Of a stretch of DNA of 36,289 nucleotides, positions 15,942-24,872 are shown piece after piece. Source of the DNA: Gammaproteobacteria bacterium (GTDB lineage: Bacteria > Pseudomonadota > Gammaproteobacteria > Pseudomonadales > Azotimanducaceae); contig VXSY01000113.1 of the NCBI GenBank assembly GCA_009837725.1, positions 10,623 through 46,911 of the forward strand, in the 5' to 3' direction. The translations under genes were made by a program, and so were the position numbers. How positions within the stretch are numbered: the stretch's first letter is position 1; every line of letters begins with the position of its first letter. The notes under the pieces are model-generated. The model was not told where the DNA came from. It did not search any database and saw nothing but the letters and a program-made list of their open reading frames with translations.

Positions 15942-16284
15942 AACTTGGCATGCACCCATTTGATGGGAAATCACTTCCAGTTTCGCTTGATCCTGAGCGC
16001 CTCCCCGCATCAACCTTCGTTGCCACAACAGGAGCGTTAGCGACGGCAACGGGGGCCATCGTCCTTCTTCGCCGCAGCATGTCAGCGGGGGAGCGAACTG
16101 CATCGTACCGCAGGGGATAGCGCACGAGAAGCCCACGGTCCGAAGCGAGCTTTGCGGGTCAAGGACATCCCCGCCCCGCAACTCCCGTTCATCGCTGCTG
16201 GACGCTCGATGTCGTGCGCGTTTACCAGTCGGTCACCTCACGGGCGGTAGCGTTCGCGGCAACTCTCGCATCCGGAAGACCGCA
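15942..16284. other. 343-bp region between tRNA-Leu and the TonB receptor gene
   Basis: No gene is supported. A minor hairpin CCCAT-TTG-ATGGG lies at 15955-15967 and a weak inverted repeat CGTTGCC...GGCAACG at 16018-16051. No direct repeat of the tRNA 3' end was seen here or at the far end of the accessory block. The promoter of the receptor gene should lie in the last 100 bases, but I could not identify it. Confidence 0.4.
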
Positions 16285-18681
16285 ATGAAGTTCCGTTCCC
16301 ATGTCTTTCGCTTCGTCGCGCCTTGCGCACTCGTTGCCGCTGGCGCTCTAGCGCACGCGGAGACAGGCGAGCTGCTGATAACCGTCGCGAGTGTGGAGAA
16401 CCGACCGCTGGCCGGCAGCACGATCACCGTCGAGTCACGGACGGGTGAGAAACAGCAGGCAGTTGCGGACGCGGACGGTCGCGCCATGGTTCGCGATCTC
16501 GCGGTGGGCCTGTACCGAGTCGCGGCGCAATTGCAGGGCTTTCGTCCGGTGGCGGAACCGGCCATTCGCGTCGTCCGCGGCAAGACCGTACCCGTGGACA
16601 TGGTGCTTCCCCGCGACAGGCGCGCCGACGAGGAGATCGAGGAGATCGTCGTCGTGGCCGACGCCATCCGCCGCGACGCCTTCGGCGGCGTCGGTTCGTC
16701 GTACCTGGATCGCGAGCACCTGCGAACCGCCACCGGCAGCGGCGCTGACGTCATGCGTGCCCTCGACGGCCTGCCCGGGCTCCACTCCACGGGCGAGTTC
16801 GCCAGTTTCACCGTGCGTGGGCGCGGCCCCCGCGACAACCTGATTCTCGTCGACGGCTTCCCCTACGAAAGGGTCGTGCACTTCGACGACGCTCTCGGCG
16901 AGCAGGAGGACATCGAGGGCGGCGGCAGGTTCTCGATCTTCGCGCCGAACCTGATCGAGGGCGTGGCGTTCTCGCCGGGTGGCTGGAGTGCGGCCCACGG
17001 CGGCCGCAACGGCTCGCTGCTCAAGCTCGACGTCGCCAAGGGCAATCCGAGCCCCACCGCCAGCGTCAGGCTGGACATGGCCGGACTGGAACTGGTGTAC
17101 GACGGTCCAAGCGGAATCGACGACGACACGTCCGTCATCGCCAGCGCCCGCCGCTTCGACTTCGGGCGGCTGTTCGAGATCATCGGCGAAAGGGACATTG
17201 GCAACCCGGTGATGACCGACGTGATCCTCAAGACCCACACCCGCATCGATCCCGCCAATGAGCTCGAACTGCTGCTGCTGTACACGCCCGAGCAGTCGGA
17301 CCGGACGGTGGAACACGTGGCCCATTCGGAGAGCCTCGAGGATCGAGAGCTGCTTCACACGTCGCAAGACAGCGTACTCCTCGGTGTCACCTGGACTCGG
17401 CTCTTCGGCAGTGACGGCATCCTGGAGAACCGCATCTACTTGCGCGACACCGACAAGACAAGCCGCGAGGGCGAGGCCTTTCCGTTCTCGGACCCGATGC
17501 ACCTGCCTGCGCAGGAGATACCGGCGCGCCAGGACATCCGCTCGCTCACCGAAGTCGAGAAGGAGTTTGGCTTGCGGAGCGACCTGTCGATGAGCAACCG
17601 GTGGGGACTGTTCGGCGCCGGCATCCGCTTCGCGGACCTCGACATTGAGTTCGCCACCGCGATCGATGCCCCCTGGATTCGCTACGCATACGACGCCCGC
17701 GACTTCCAAGGCGATTCCACCAACCGCTACATCGTGTTGACGCCCGAAGACACCAACTCCGCATTCGCGAGGCGCGAGCGCCAGTACGCCACTTACGCCG
17801 AGCAGGTGTTCGAAATGCCACGCTGGGATTTCCGAGTCGGCGCCCGCTACGACTACGACGGCTTCTCCGGCGAGGGCTACGTTTCGCCTCGCCTATCGGC
17901 GAACTACCGGTTCTCGCGGGCCACCCGGCTCGCCGCCACCGCCGGCACCTTCTACCAGTCGCCGCGCTTTCTCGAACGCGCCGCCGACCCGGACAACTTC
18001 GGCCTGCAGAACGAACGCGTCAACCATCTGAGCCTCGGCATCGAGCACCGGTTCCGAGACAACTGGAGCGTGCTCCTCGAGGCCTATTCCCAGCGGCTCG
18101 ACGACCTCGTCACCGAAGGTGACACGGTCACCGGCGTCACCAACGGTCTCGGCGAAGGCACATCGCTCGGCCTCGACGTTGTCCTCAACCGACGCTTCAA
18201 CAACGGCTGGTCGGGGAACGCGGTCTATTCCTACAACGACTCGACTCGCGACGACCGCGACGGCAGTGGGGAATACGCCCCCGACTACAACCATAGGCAC
18301 CTCTTCAGCGTCGGGGCGCGCTGGGAGATCACGCAGCGCTGGCAGGCGGGTTTCCGCTGGAAGTACGCGACCGGGCGGCCGCGCGACGAATACGTCGTAC
18401 ACAGCGACGTGCTAGCGCATCTCAACGGCCCGCTCCGATACTCGCAAGAGTACGTGACCAACAACACCGCGCGCTGGGACAGTTTCCACACCCTCAACGT
18501 GCGCGTCGACTACCGCCGTCCGGTGGGGCCGGTGGACCTGGTCGCCTTCGTGGACATCTTGAACCTTTACGGCGCCTCGGCAACGGACGAACTGGAATTC
18601 AATCCGGCCACCGGCATGATCGTCCCCGACGACGGCGAAGTCTTCCCGCTGATCGGCATCCGCTTCGAGAAGACTTGGTAG
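16285..18681 (+). CDS. TonB-dependent receptor with carboxypeptidase-regulatory-like N-domain
   Basis: 798 residues. A signal peptide (about 1-25, ending ALAHA) is followed by a carboxypeptidase-regulatory-like beta domain (about 27-108), a TonB-box-like EEIEEIVVVAD (about 115-125) and a plug with FTVRGRGPRDNLILVDGFP. A long barrel ends in IGIRFEKTW, with the expected terminal aromatic residue. The regulatory-like N-domain is common in receptors for larger ligands such as glycans, peptides or hydrophobic compounds; the ligand is unknown. GGAAGA precedes the ATG. A two-component pair follows on the same strand after a short gap, so receptor expression may be linked to it. Confidence 0.93.
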   Translation: MKFRSHVFRFVAPCALVAAGALAHAETGELLITVASVENRPLAGSTITVESRTGEKQQAVADADGRAMVRDLAVGLYRVAAQLQGFRPVAEPAIRVVRGKTVPVDMVLPRDRRADEEIEEIVVVADAIRRDAFGGVGSSYLDREHLRTATGSGADVMRALDGLPGLHSTGEFASFTVRGRGPRDNLILVDGFPYERVVHFDDALGEQEDIEGGGRFSIFAPNLIEGVAFSPGGWSAAHGGRNGSLLKLDVAKGNPSPTASVRLDMAGLELVYDGPSGIDDDTSVIASARRFDFGRLFEIIGERDIGNPVMTDVILKTHTRIDPANELELLLLYTPEQSDRTVEHVAHSESLEDRELLHTSQDSVLLGVTWTRLFGSDGILENRIYLRDTDKTSREGEAFPFSDPMHLPAQEIPARQDIRSLTEVEKEFGLRSDLSMSNRWGLFGAGIRFADLDIEFATAIDAPWIRYAYDARDFQGDSTNRYIVLTPEDTNSAFARRERQYATYAEQVFEMPRWDFRVGARYDYDGFSGEGYVSPRLSANYRFSRATRLAATAGTFYQSPRFLERAADPDNFGLQNERVNHLSLGIEHRFRDNWSVLLEAYSQRLDDLVTEGDTVTGVTNGLGEGTSLGLDVVLNRRFNNGWSGNAVYSYNDSTRDDRDGSGEYAPDYNHRHLFSVGARWEITQRWQAGFRWKYATGRPRDEYVVHSDVLAHLNGPLRYSQEYVTNNTARWDSFHTLNVRVDYRRPVGPVDLVAFVDILNLYGASATDELEFNPATGMIVPDDGEVFPLIGIRFEKTW

Positions 18682-18742
18682 CCGGGGCCACGGCCCGCTT
18701 TCATGGCGCACAATGAAGCCCGACATCGCGCTTGAGCCACGC

Positions 18743-19423
18743 ATGAAGATCCAGACCCTGCTGGTCGAGGACAGTCTTTCGCTGGCCGACACCGTGGTCG
18801 CGTATCTGGCGCTCGAGGACATCGACTGCGACCACGCGGCGAGCGGCCCGGCTGGCCTGCGACTGGCGCTCGACAACACCTACCACGCCATCCTGCTCGA
18901 CATCAGCCTGCCGGGCATGGACGGCCTGGAGCTTTGCGAGGCCCTGCGCGCCCGCGGCATCGACGTGCCCGTACTGATGCTCACCGCCCGCGACACCTTG
19001 GCCGACAAGCTGGCCGGTTTCGATGCGGGAACGGACGACTATCTGGTGAAGCCGTTCCAACTCGAGGAACTCGCCGCCCGTGCTAAGGCGCTGGCGCACC
19101 GCCGCAGCGCCCAAGCGAAGCGGCTGAAAGTGGGCGACCTGGAAATGGATCTGTCGGCGCGGACCGTGACCCGCGCCGGCCACGCCATCGAGATCACCCC
19201 CACGGGATGGACCCTGCTCGAGATCCTGATGCGCAATGCCCCGAACGTGGTCAGCCGCGCCGAGCTCGAACAAGCGCTCTGGGACGGTGGCGACCTGCCC
19301 GACACCAACGCGCTCAAGGTCCACCTCTACCGTCTCCGCCAGAAGGTGGACAAGCCGTTCGCGTTCGCGATGATCCGAACGGTCGCCAACCACGGCGTCG
19401 CGATCCGGGGGCCGGATGGCTAA
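18743..19423 (+). CDS. OmpR/PhoB-family response regulator
   Basis: 226 residues from the ATG at 18743 (an ATG at 18713 would add ten). The receiver domain has acidic residues E9/D10, phosphoacceptor Asp53 in ILLDISLPGMDG, the conserved MLTAR and the Lys in YLVKPF. The C-terminal winged-helix DNA-binding domain ends NALKVHLYRLRQKVDKPF...TVANHGVAIR. It is a transcription factor driven by the adjacent kinase, whose ATG lies within its last codons (8-nt overlap), so the two are translationally coupled. Targets are unknown; the upstream TonB receptor is the natural candidate. Confidence 0.95.
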   Translation: MKIQTLLVEDSLSLADTVVAYLALEDIDCDHAASGPAGLRLALDNTYHAILLDISLPGMDGLELCEALRARGIDVPVLMLTARDTLADKLAGFDAGTDDYLVKPFQLEELAARAKALAHRRSAQAKRLKVGDLEMDLSARTVTRAGHAIEITPTGWTLLEILMRNAPNVVSRAELEQALWDGGDLPDTNALKVHLYRLRQKVDKPFAFAMIRTVANHGVAIRGPDG

Positions 19424-20741
19424 CAGGAACCGTGCATCGCAAAGCCTGCGCCGCTACCTGCTCTGGTGGATCGCCGGCGGCGGTGCCGCGCTGGTGCTCT
19501 GCTACATGGTCTTGCTCGAGTTCTATCTGGATATCGGCGTCACGATGCGCGCTGGCAACGCCCTCGAGCGCGTCGCCGACGACTACGCCGTCCGGCGCGC
19601 AGCGGACCCGCAAGCCCCGCTCCCGGCCGCGCCGGACATCGCCGCCTACCGGCTGGTCGCAGAGGTGCCCGAAGCGGTGCGTGAACTGTTCCCGCCCGAC
19701 GACTACGGGCATGGAAAGGTCGCTTGGGCCTATCTCGGCGGCCCCTTGCGGGAACTGCCTTCTTCGGCCTTGTTGCCGGCGTGTGGGCAGGTGCCATGCG
19801 ACGTGTTGGTCTTCTACAGCCATCGTCTGGACGAGCGGGACTGGCTCTACCTGCTGCAGGGCCTCTACGCGAGCAGCGCGCAGGATGCCGAGCAAGATCT
19901 TGTCGAGAACGCTACCCGGGCGCTCAGCGTTTTCCTGATCGCGACATTGGCGGTGTTCACGATGCTGCTCGTCAACCGCATCCGCCGGCCGGTGGAGCAA
20001 CTCGCGCACTGGGCCGACAGCCTCGATCCGGAGGGGTTGCGGCGTCCGCCCGACTTCCGGTTCCGCGAACTCAACACCGTGGCGGCCCGGCTTGGCGACG
20101 CGTTCCAGCGACTGTCGGAGCGCCTCTCAGAAGAGCAGCGCTTCCTGCGCCACGCGAGCCACGAGCTGCGTGCACCCCTGGCCGTGATCTCGGGCAACAT
20201 TGAGATCCTGCAGAAGATCAATGGCCCGGAACGGCAAGGGGAGCCGCAAGGCGAGGCGCTGGCGAGGCTTCGGGCGGCGATGCTCGACATGCAGCAGTTG
20301 ACCGAGACGCTGCTCTGGCTTCACCGGCCTGCGGATCGCCCCTTGCACCCGGAACCCGTCGAACTCGGCGAGCTCGTGCGGAATCTTGTCGAGGAGAACC
20401 GCTATCTGCTGCACGGCAAGGCGGTGGACGTGGCGGTGACCGGCACCGCTTCGCTGATCGTGGCACCCGCCACTCCCTGCCGCATCGTCATCGCCAACCT
20501 CGTCCGCAACGCCTTTCAATACACCCATGCGGGCCGGATAGAACTACACATCGGTGCCTCGCAGATCACAATCCACAACGCCAACGAAACCAAAGTCGAC
20601 CGGAATCCGGCTGCTGGCGACGACTACGGTTTCGGCCTGGGCCTCAAGTTGGTCGAGCAAATCTGCGCCCGGCTCGACTGGACGCTCTCGTGGACCCCTT
20701 CCGCTACGGGTCGTTCCACAACGGTCAGGTTCTGCCGCTGA
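19416..20741 (+). CDS. sensor histidine kinase
   Basis: 441 residues. Two membrane segments (about 15-37 and 170-186) flank a periplasmic sensor region of about 130 residues with a Cys pair in PACGQVPC. HAMP-like and dimerisation regions lead to the H-box LRHASHELRAP with His249. The N-box is NLVRNAFQYT (361-370) and the G2-box GFGLGLKLVEQI (405-416). The G1 position, normally DxGxG, reads IHNANE, so the first ATP-lid motif is divergent. The kinase may still be active, since related small kinases tolerate such changes. It is coupled to the response regulator just upstream. Confidence 0.93.
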   Translation: MANRNRASQSLRRYLLWWIAGGGAALVLCYMVLLEFYLDIGVTMRAGNALERVADDYAVRRAADPQAPLPAAPDIAAYRLVAEVPEAVRELFPPDDYGHGKVAWAYLGGPLRELPSSALLPACGQVPCDVLVFYSHRLDERDWLYLLQGLYASSAQDAEQDLVENATRALSVFLIATLAVFTMLLVNRIRRPVEQLAHWADSLDPEGLRRPPDFRFRELNTVAARLGDAFQRLSERLSEEQRFLRHASHELRAPLAVISGNIEILQKINGPERQGEPQGEALARLRAAMLDMQQLTETLLWLHRPADRPLHPEPVELGELVRNLVEENRYLLHGKAVDVAVTGTASLIVAPATPCRIVIANLVRNAFQYTHAGRIELHIGASQITIHNANETKVDRNPAAGDDYGFGLGLKLVEQICARLDWTLSWTPSATGRSTTVRFCR

Positions 20742-20767
20742 ATCCGGTGTTCCCGGGCCTCGGGACC

Positions 20768-21763
20768 CTACGGTCTCGGCTCATACCCGCCAGGGACGCC
20801 CTTGGCGAAGATGCTCACGGCGTCGTGGGCGTGGAGGCTTTCGTGGTGTTCGACGCGCACCCAGTAGTCGAGGAGGGAGGCTTCGTCGTTTAGGCGGCTC
20901 TTCAGGCGGCGGCCGGCGTCTTCGCAGAACATCAGGTTGGCGGCGTTGCGGCGGGCGAACTCCTGTTCGTCCTCGCGCTTGACGGCGGTTTGCACCGGCG
21001 TGGAGAGGGCGTCTTCCACCACGTCCACGAGGTGGGTGATGGGGAAGGACTCGAGGCGGTCGTCGAGTTGCACGCGGATGCGGGCGATGCTGCGTTGGCT
21101 GTGGGGGGTGCCGGCGATGGCTTCCTCCGCGCCCAGCCAGTCGCGCACCCGGTGCGCCGGAACCAAACCTTCGGTGCCGAAGTCCTGTTCGAACTGATGC
21201 TGGATGAGTTGTCGCGCCAGTGCCGCCGATGCGGGGCAGGTGCTTGAGTACCAGACGCCCAAGCGAAGCTCTAGCTGCACCTCGCCGCCGGCAAGGCGGC
21301 CGCAGATGGAAACCGGGTAGCTGTTCCAGCCGGAGTGCTCCGAGACAAGGGCGCGCCGGCGTAGGTAGTAGTCGAAGTCGAACTGGACGTAGGCTTGTCC
21401 CGAGAGGTCGCGGTGGGATTCTAGGAAGGAACCGAGCAAGAGCTTTAGCCCGGCACAGCTTAAGGGGCGGGTGTCGGCATGCTCGTCGAGGATCAGGTAA
21501 AGCCGCGACATGTGGATGCCCTTGGCTTGGCCGTCGCCGAGGTTCACATACACCTGCACCCGCGACTGCACCTCGCGCACGTCCGCGCCGTCGCGCACCC
21601 GCAGGGGTTGGCGGATGTCGCCCATGCCGACCCAATCGAGGGTTCCTTCCGGCCCGTGTAGGCGTCGCCGCGCCACATCGGGCATCTCCGGCGCGGCTAC
21701 CAAGCTCGCCAGATTGCCGTTCGCGCGAATGCCTGCGTCCGCGTCCGACGATCGAGATTCCAT
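20768..21763 (-). CDS. folE2: GTP cyclohydrolase FolE2 (GCYH-IB)
   Basis: 331 residues from the ATG at 21763. Family blocks visible are MPDVARRRLHG (27-37), LDWVGMGDIRQP (42-53), KGIHMSRLYL (81-90), WYSSTCPASAALA with the conserved Cys176, and the C-terminal HHESLHAHDAVSI. FolE2 converts GTP to 7,8-dihydroneopterin triphosphate, the first step of folate synthesis. It belongs to the type that works with metals other than zinc and in many proteobacteria is induced under zinc limitation. I saw no convincing Zur box in the upstream region. It ends 26 bp from the convergent kinase gene. Confidence 0.96.
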   Translation of the reverse strand: MESRSSDADAGIRANGNLASLVAAPEMPDVARRRLHGPEGTLDWVGMGDIRQPLRVRDGADVREVQSRVQVYVNLGDGQAKGIHMSRLYLILDEHADTRPLSCAGLKLLLGSFLESHRDLSGQAYVQFDFDYYLRRRALVSEHSGWNSYPVSICGRLAGGEVQLELRLGVWYSSTCPASAALARQLIQHQFEQDFGTEGLVPAHRVRDWLGAEEAIAGTPHSQRSIARIRVQLDDRLESFPITHLVDVVEDALSTPVQTAVKREDEQEFARRNAANLMFCEDAGRRLKSRLNDEASLLDYWVRVEHHESLHAHDAVSIFAKGVPGGYEPRP

Positions 21764-21917
21764 GCCGGCATTGTAAGCGCTTTGTCGTCGCCGGGCACCG
21801 ATTCCGATTCGACTCAGTGGCTCGCAGACCCAACATGCCCTGGCGGGGCGACGAGCCTTGGGCGAGGGCAGCATACCGCCTGACAAGGACGTATCCTCGG
21901 AGGCAAGGCGTTCTGCG

Positions 21918-22802
21918 TCAGCTAGTCAACCGGACGTTCTTCGCGTCGCCACGCGCAACCGCCTTCAGCTTGTGCACCTCCCCTAGTTTCTTCAACTCGC
22001 GCTCCAACCTGCCGCGTCTTTGGTCATCGTCAAAGCCGAACACGACGAGCCACGGCTCCTCGTCGAGTACGAGCGGCTTTTCGGCGTGAACAACCGCATT
22101 GATCAATGATTGGCGAGGACCGGAGAGGTACAGTCCCTTTAGATTGGCCAAGTTGTCGCATACCGTTCGATAGCTCCGGACAACCTCGTCCCGGTTTTCG
22201 TTGAGCAGCTTACCGTACGCTTCGATTTGCTCCACGACGTCCGGGATGCCCTTGGCACGAAGCTCGCTGTTTGAAAACGCCTTCGCCTCGAAGAAGCGAA
22301 CCTCAACGACATCGCCAGCGTACACCAGTGCCGCAATGTCGACGCGCCGGGCGCGACTGCCATCCGAAATGGCGATTTCCACGTCCACGACTGCGTTGTC
22401 AGGAATCACTGCGATTTTGTGGACGCCCGTCTTCTCCTCCCCCGCGTAGTTTCCCGCCACAGCCTTGAGCGCACGAACATCGATGCTGTCCGCCGGGAAT
22501 GACTTCTGCCCAAGCCTTCCCCAGTCGATCTCCCCCTCCTTGTCGACTCGGACGTATTCGTCGTCGCGCCAAGGGGCCGGATCCAAGAGGTACTTGTAAT
22601 GCACATGCGCCTTGACGCCGTCCGCTGACGGCTCGACGCGAGCCAAGCTGGCGCCCCGGTAGTAGACATTCACATAGTTGTCTCGGATCGCGACGAACGT
22701 GTCCGCGTCGTTGACCATCTCCTTCCACCAAGTTCCTTCGCCATACAGCTCATTGAGTTTGCTGACGAAATCGTCCTTCAGGCCCCGTTTGAATTCGCTC
22801 AT
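21918..22802 (-). CDS. PD-(D/E)XK nuclease-like protein, unknown function
   Basis: 294 residues from the ATG at 22802, which has AAGGAG seven bases upstream. The N-terminal half (about 12-130) contains FVAIRDNYVNVYYRGASLARVE and is not a domain I can name. The C-terminal half shows the spacing of a PD-(D/E)XK core: Glu142 in VVDVEIAI, Asp155 in RRVDIAALV, Glu172-Ala-Lys174 in EVRFFEAKAF, and Gln192 in VVEQIEAY. This supports a metal-dependent nuclease, but it is a pattern match by eye. It is the last gene of a three-gene same-strand cassette with an RNase J-like protein. Base composition here is visibly lower in GC than the flanking core genes. Confidence 0.65.
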   Translation of the reverse strand: MSEFKRGLKDDFVSKLNELYGEGTWWKEMVNDADTFVAIRDNYVNVYYRGASLARVEPSADGVKAHVHYKYLLDPAPWRDDEYVRVDKEGEIDWGRLGQKSFPADSIDVRALKAVAGNYAGEEKTGVHKIAVIPDNAVVDVEIAISDGSRARRVDIAALVYAGDVVEVRFFEAKAFSNSELRAKGIPDVVEQIEAYGKLLNENRDEVVRSYRTVCDNLANLKGLYLSGPRQSLINAVVHAEKPLVLDEEPWLVVFGFDDDQRRGRLERELKKLGEVHKLKAVARGDAKNVRLTS

Positions 22803-22843
22803 CTGCTCTCTCCTTCTGCTAATCACGGTCTCAAGGCCCAACA

Positions 22844-23167
22844 TTAATCCGCGAAGACGCCGTACGGAATCAGTGCGACGATCCTTCCAGAGGTTCGACG
22901 AAGGCGATGCCGAACCAGGGCTTTGCGGCTGAGCTTCCGCCCTTCCCTGCGTTCACTCTTGTTGCTTGCCTTCTGCTCGTATTGCCAGATCGCTCGGTCG
23001 AAGCGGATGCTCCGCTGCAGGGGCCGAGACTTCCGAAACAGCCCCGGCTTGCCAAAGCAGTGGCATTGCTCGTAGGGCACCAGATGACCTGCCCACTCCT
23101 GGTGGATCACCTTCTCGAACCTCTGCCGCTTGGCCATCACCGCCCACTCGTCGGCAAACCGCTTCAT
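22844..23167 (-). CDS. 107-residue basic protein, unknown function
   Basis: GGAGG five bases before the ATG at 23167 makes this start good. The sequence is strongly basic, with a Cys/His patch PYEQCHCFGKPG near residue 31, an aromatic-rich middle (RFDRAIWQYEQK) and a Lys/Arg-rich C-terminal half. It has no signal peptide or membrane segment. I recognise no family. The charge and the CxC/H cluster would suit nucleic-acid or metal binding, which is inference. It lies 29 bp after the RNase J-like gene and 41 bp before the nuclease-like gene, so the three are probably one transcript. Confidence 0.6.
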   Translation of the reverse strand: MKRFADEWAVMAKRQRFEKVIHQEWAGHLVPYEQCHCFGKPGLFRKSRPLQRSIRFDRAIWQYEQKASNKSERREGRKLSRKALVRHRLRRTSGRIVALIPYGVFAD

Positions 23168-23196
23168 CCAATCCTCCAACACATGACGAAAGCCAC

Positions 23197-24444
23197 CTAC
23201 ACCTCCCACCAAGCCCCATCCTCCTGACGCTCCACGTTCGCGAAGAACTCGCCAAACTGCGCTGTTTCGAAGGAATGGATGGGTACCAAGCGCTTCGGCG
23301 CGAGACCCGCTGCGAGGCGCTGCAAGTCCGGCACCGAGGCATGACCCGACGTGTGTATCTGGCTGTACGGAATGCCGTGCCCTTCCAGCCACGCGAGCAC
23401 GCGTCGGCTGGCCTCCTGTTGCAGATAGCCGCCCCACATGGAGTAGCTCAGCCTAGCGCCGTCGAGAACCTTGCCTACCCCGTGATCCCGCACCATGTGA
23501 GGCCGGAACAGCATCACGGCGCGCTTGGCCAGCGCCTGCAACTGCCCTGGGTACACCCGGTTCGCCGAATGCCGACCAAGGTCGTCAAAGAGCTCGTTTT
23601 TCTTGATGTGCACACGCTGACTGTGCGGAATGTACAGCCGAACATCCTCCCACCAAGACTGTGGAATCGAGCTGCGGCCCGTCGCCTCGAGCACCACGGC
23701 GGTGTAGAGGTCGATGAGGAGCAGGCGGCCCGTGCGCTTCGCGGCACGGAAGAGGGTCACGAGGCGATCGATGTTCTGCGACGATGTCCAAACAAGGTGT
23801 AAGCCACGCGTTGCCTTGAAAGCGTGGGCGAATCTCGCTTCGAGATCACTCTCCGTCTCCGCCCCTTCGCTGGCACCGGCGCGACCGATTGTGGTCCCCT
23901 CCATGAACAGCACATCAATGTCCGTTGGCGGGCGCTGGATGATGGCCTCGACCAGCACCGCCTTGCGTCCGTGGGCGCGGAAGTCCCCAGAGTAGAACAC
24001 CCGTCGCCCATCCGCCTCCACCAGAAGCGCGTACGCGTCGAAGGCGCTGTGGTCCACAAGGTAGGGCGTGATGTGGAACGGCCCCAAGTCGAACGCCTGC
24101 CGGTCTCGATACGTGCGGGCGTCCTCGAACCAATGCCCGCCCGGGATATAGCGGCTTGCGGCCTCGAGAATCCGGTTCGCCGCCTCGCCAATGCAGATGG
24201 GCACGCCCGACCGAACGTGCTTGGCCAGCCCGTAGTGGTCTTGGTGGGGGTGTGAGATGACAACTCCCTCGAGGCTGTCGTCGACTTCACGGAACCCAGA
24301 CACATGCGGCAGCAGAGCGTCGTGCCCATCTTCCCCCGCATCCAGTGGAAGCCCCACATCCAGCGCAATACGCCGACCGCTCGACTCCATCTCTATGCAG
24401 GTCCCGCCGATCTCCTGCGTCCCACGATGAATGCGCGCTCTCAT
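23197..24444 (-). CDS. RNase J-like metallo-beta-lactamase/beta-CASP hydrolase
   Basis: 415 residues from the ATG at 24444 (AGGAG six bases upstream). The metallo-beta-lactamase core has HPHQDH (His65, His67, Asp69, His70), His132 in VDHSAFDAY and Asp154 in FYSGDFRAHGRK. Beta-CASP features follow: LFMEGTTIGR (Glu182), HTSGHA (His364/His368) and LVPIHSFE (His390). This is the RNase J-type arrangement, but it lacks the extra C-terminal domain of full RNase J (about 550 residues). An RNA or DNA nuclease activity is likely; the substrate is unknown. It is the first gene of the three-gene cassette. Confidence 0.85.
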   Translation of the reverse strand: MRARIHRGTQEIGGTCIEMESSGRRIALDVGLPLDAGEDGHDALLPHVSGFREVDDSLEGVVISHPHQDHYGLAKHVRSGVPICIGEAANRILEAASRYIPGGHWFEDARTYRDRQAFDLGPFHITPYLVDHSAFDAYALLVEADGRRVFYSGDFRAHGRKAVLVEAIIQRPPTDIDVLFMEGTTIGRAGASEGAETESDLEARFAHAFKATRGLHLVWTSSQNIDRLVTLFRAAKRTGRLLLIDLYTAVVLEATGRSSIPQSWWEDVRLYIPHSQRVHIKKNELFDDLGRHSANRVYPGQLQALAKRAVMLFRPHMVRDHGVGKVLDGARLSYSMWGGYLQQEASRRVLAWLEGHGIPYSQIHTSGHASVPDLQRLAAGLAPKRLVPIHSFETAQFGEFFANVERQEDGAWWEV

Positions 24445-24872
24445 GTGCCACTCCTGTTCCGTCTCACCGACTAATACCTTCGTATCAAAGGCCGAGAAGT
24501 TCACGAAGGGAAGAAAATTGCATGCCTTATCCCCAAATAGAGTGAATAGGGGGAAAATGATCTACGAAGTGAGCAGGACGGTCAGTGTATTCCTGAGGCA
24601 ACTCCACAGTGGAGTAGCGATGGCGTTCTCGACGCACAACATCTCGCTCTAAACCTCGTACGACATCTCCCACGCAACCCCTCCGGACCTGCACGCGAGG
24701 GGCCGTTCGCGCCCGCCTTGTCTGGCATTGGCTCCGGCGTTCCCACGGTGACCGGGCATGGTGGCGCGCACACGGGCGAGGACGGGATGTGTGCGAAATC
24801 GTCCCTTTGCGCGTGGGATGAAATGTTTGTGTGTCGGGATGCCGGTTCCGTTGATACGCTTGCCCGATCACC
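24445..24872. other. 428-bp region between the RNase J-like gene and the MFS gene
   Basis: A comparatively AT-rich stretch (about 24470-24660) holds the promoter side of the nuclease cassette and the perfect palindrome ACTCCAC-A-GTGGAGT at 24601-24615. A 31-codon ORF from ATG 24557 to 24652 has a purine run (AGGGGGAAA) in front of it but no recognisable product. The remaining 200 bases return to high GC and lead to the MFS start. I see no RNA gene. Confidence 0.4.

Noticed and set aside
15888-16181. Minus-strand ORFs reading through the tRNA-Leu complement (CRGEDLNLHGVSPTST and RRGLEPPRGFPH)
   Set aside because: These peptides are the well-known antisense translations of tRNA-Leu and do not represent proteins.
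24557-24652. 31-codon plus-strand ORF (MIYEVSRTVSVF...)
   Set aside because: It has a purine run before the ATG but no recognisable product or neighbour logic; too little to call a gene.
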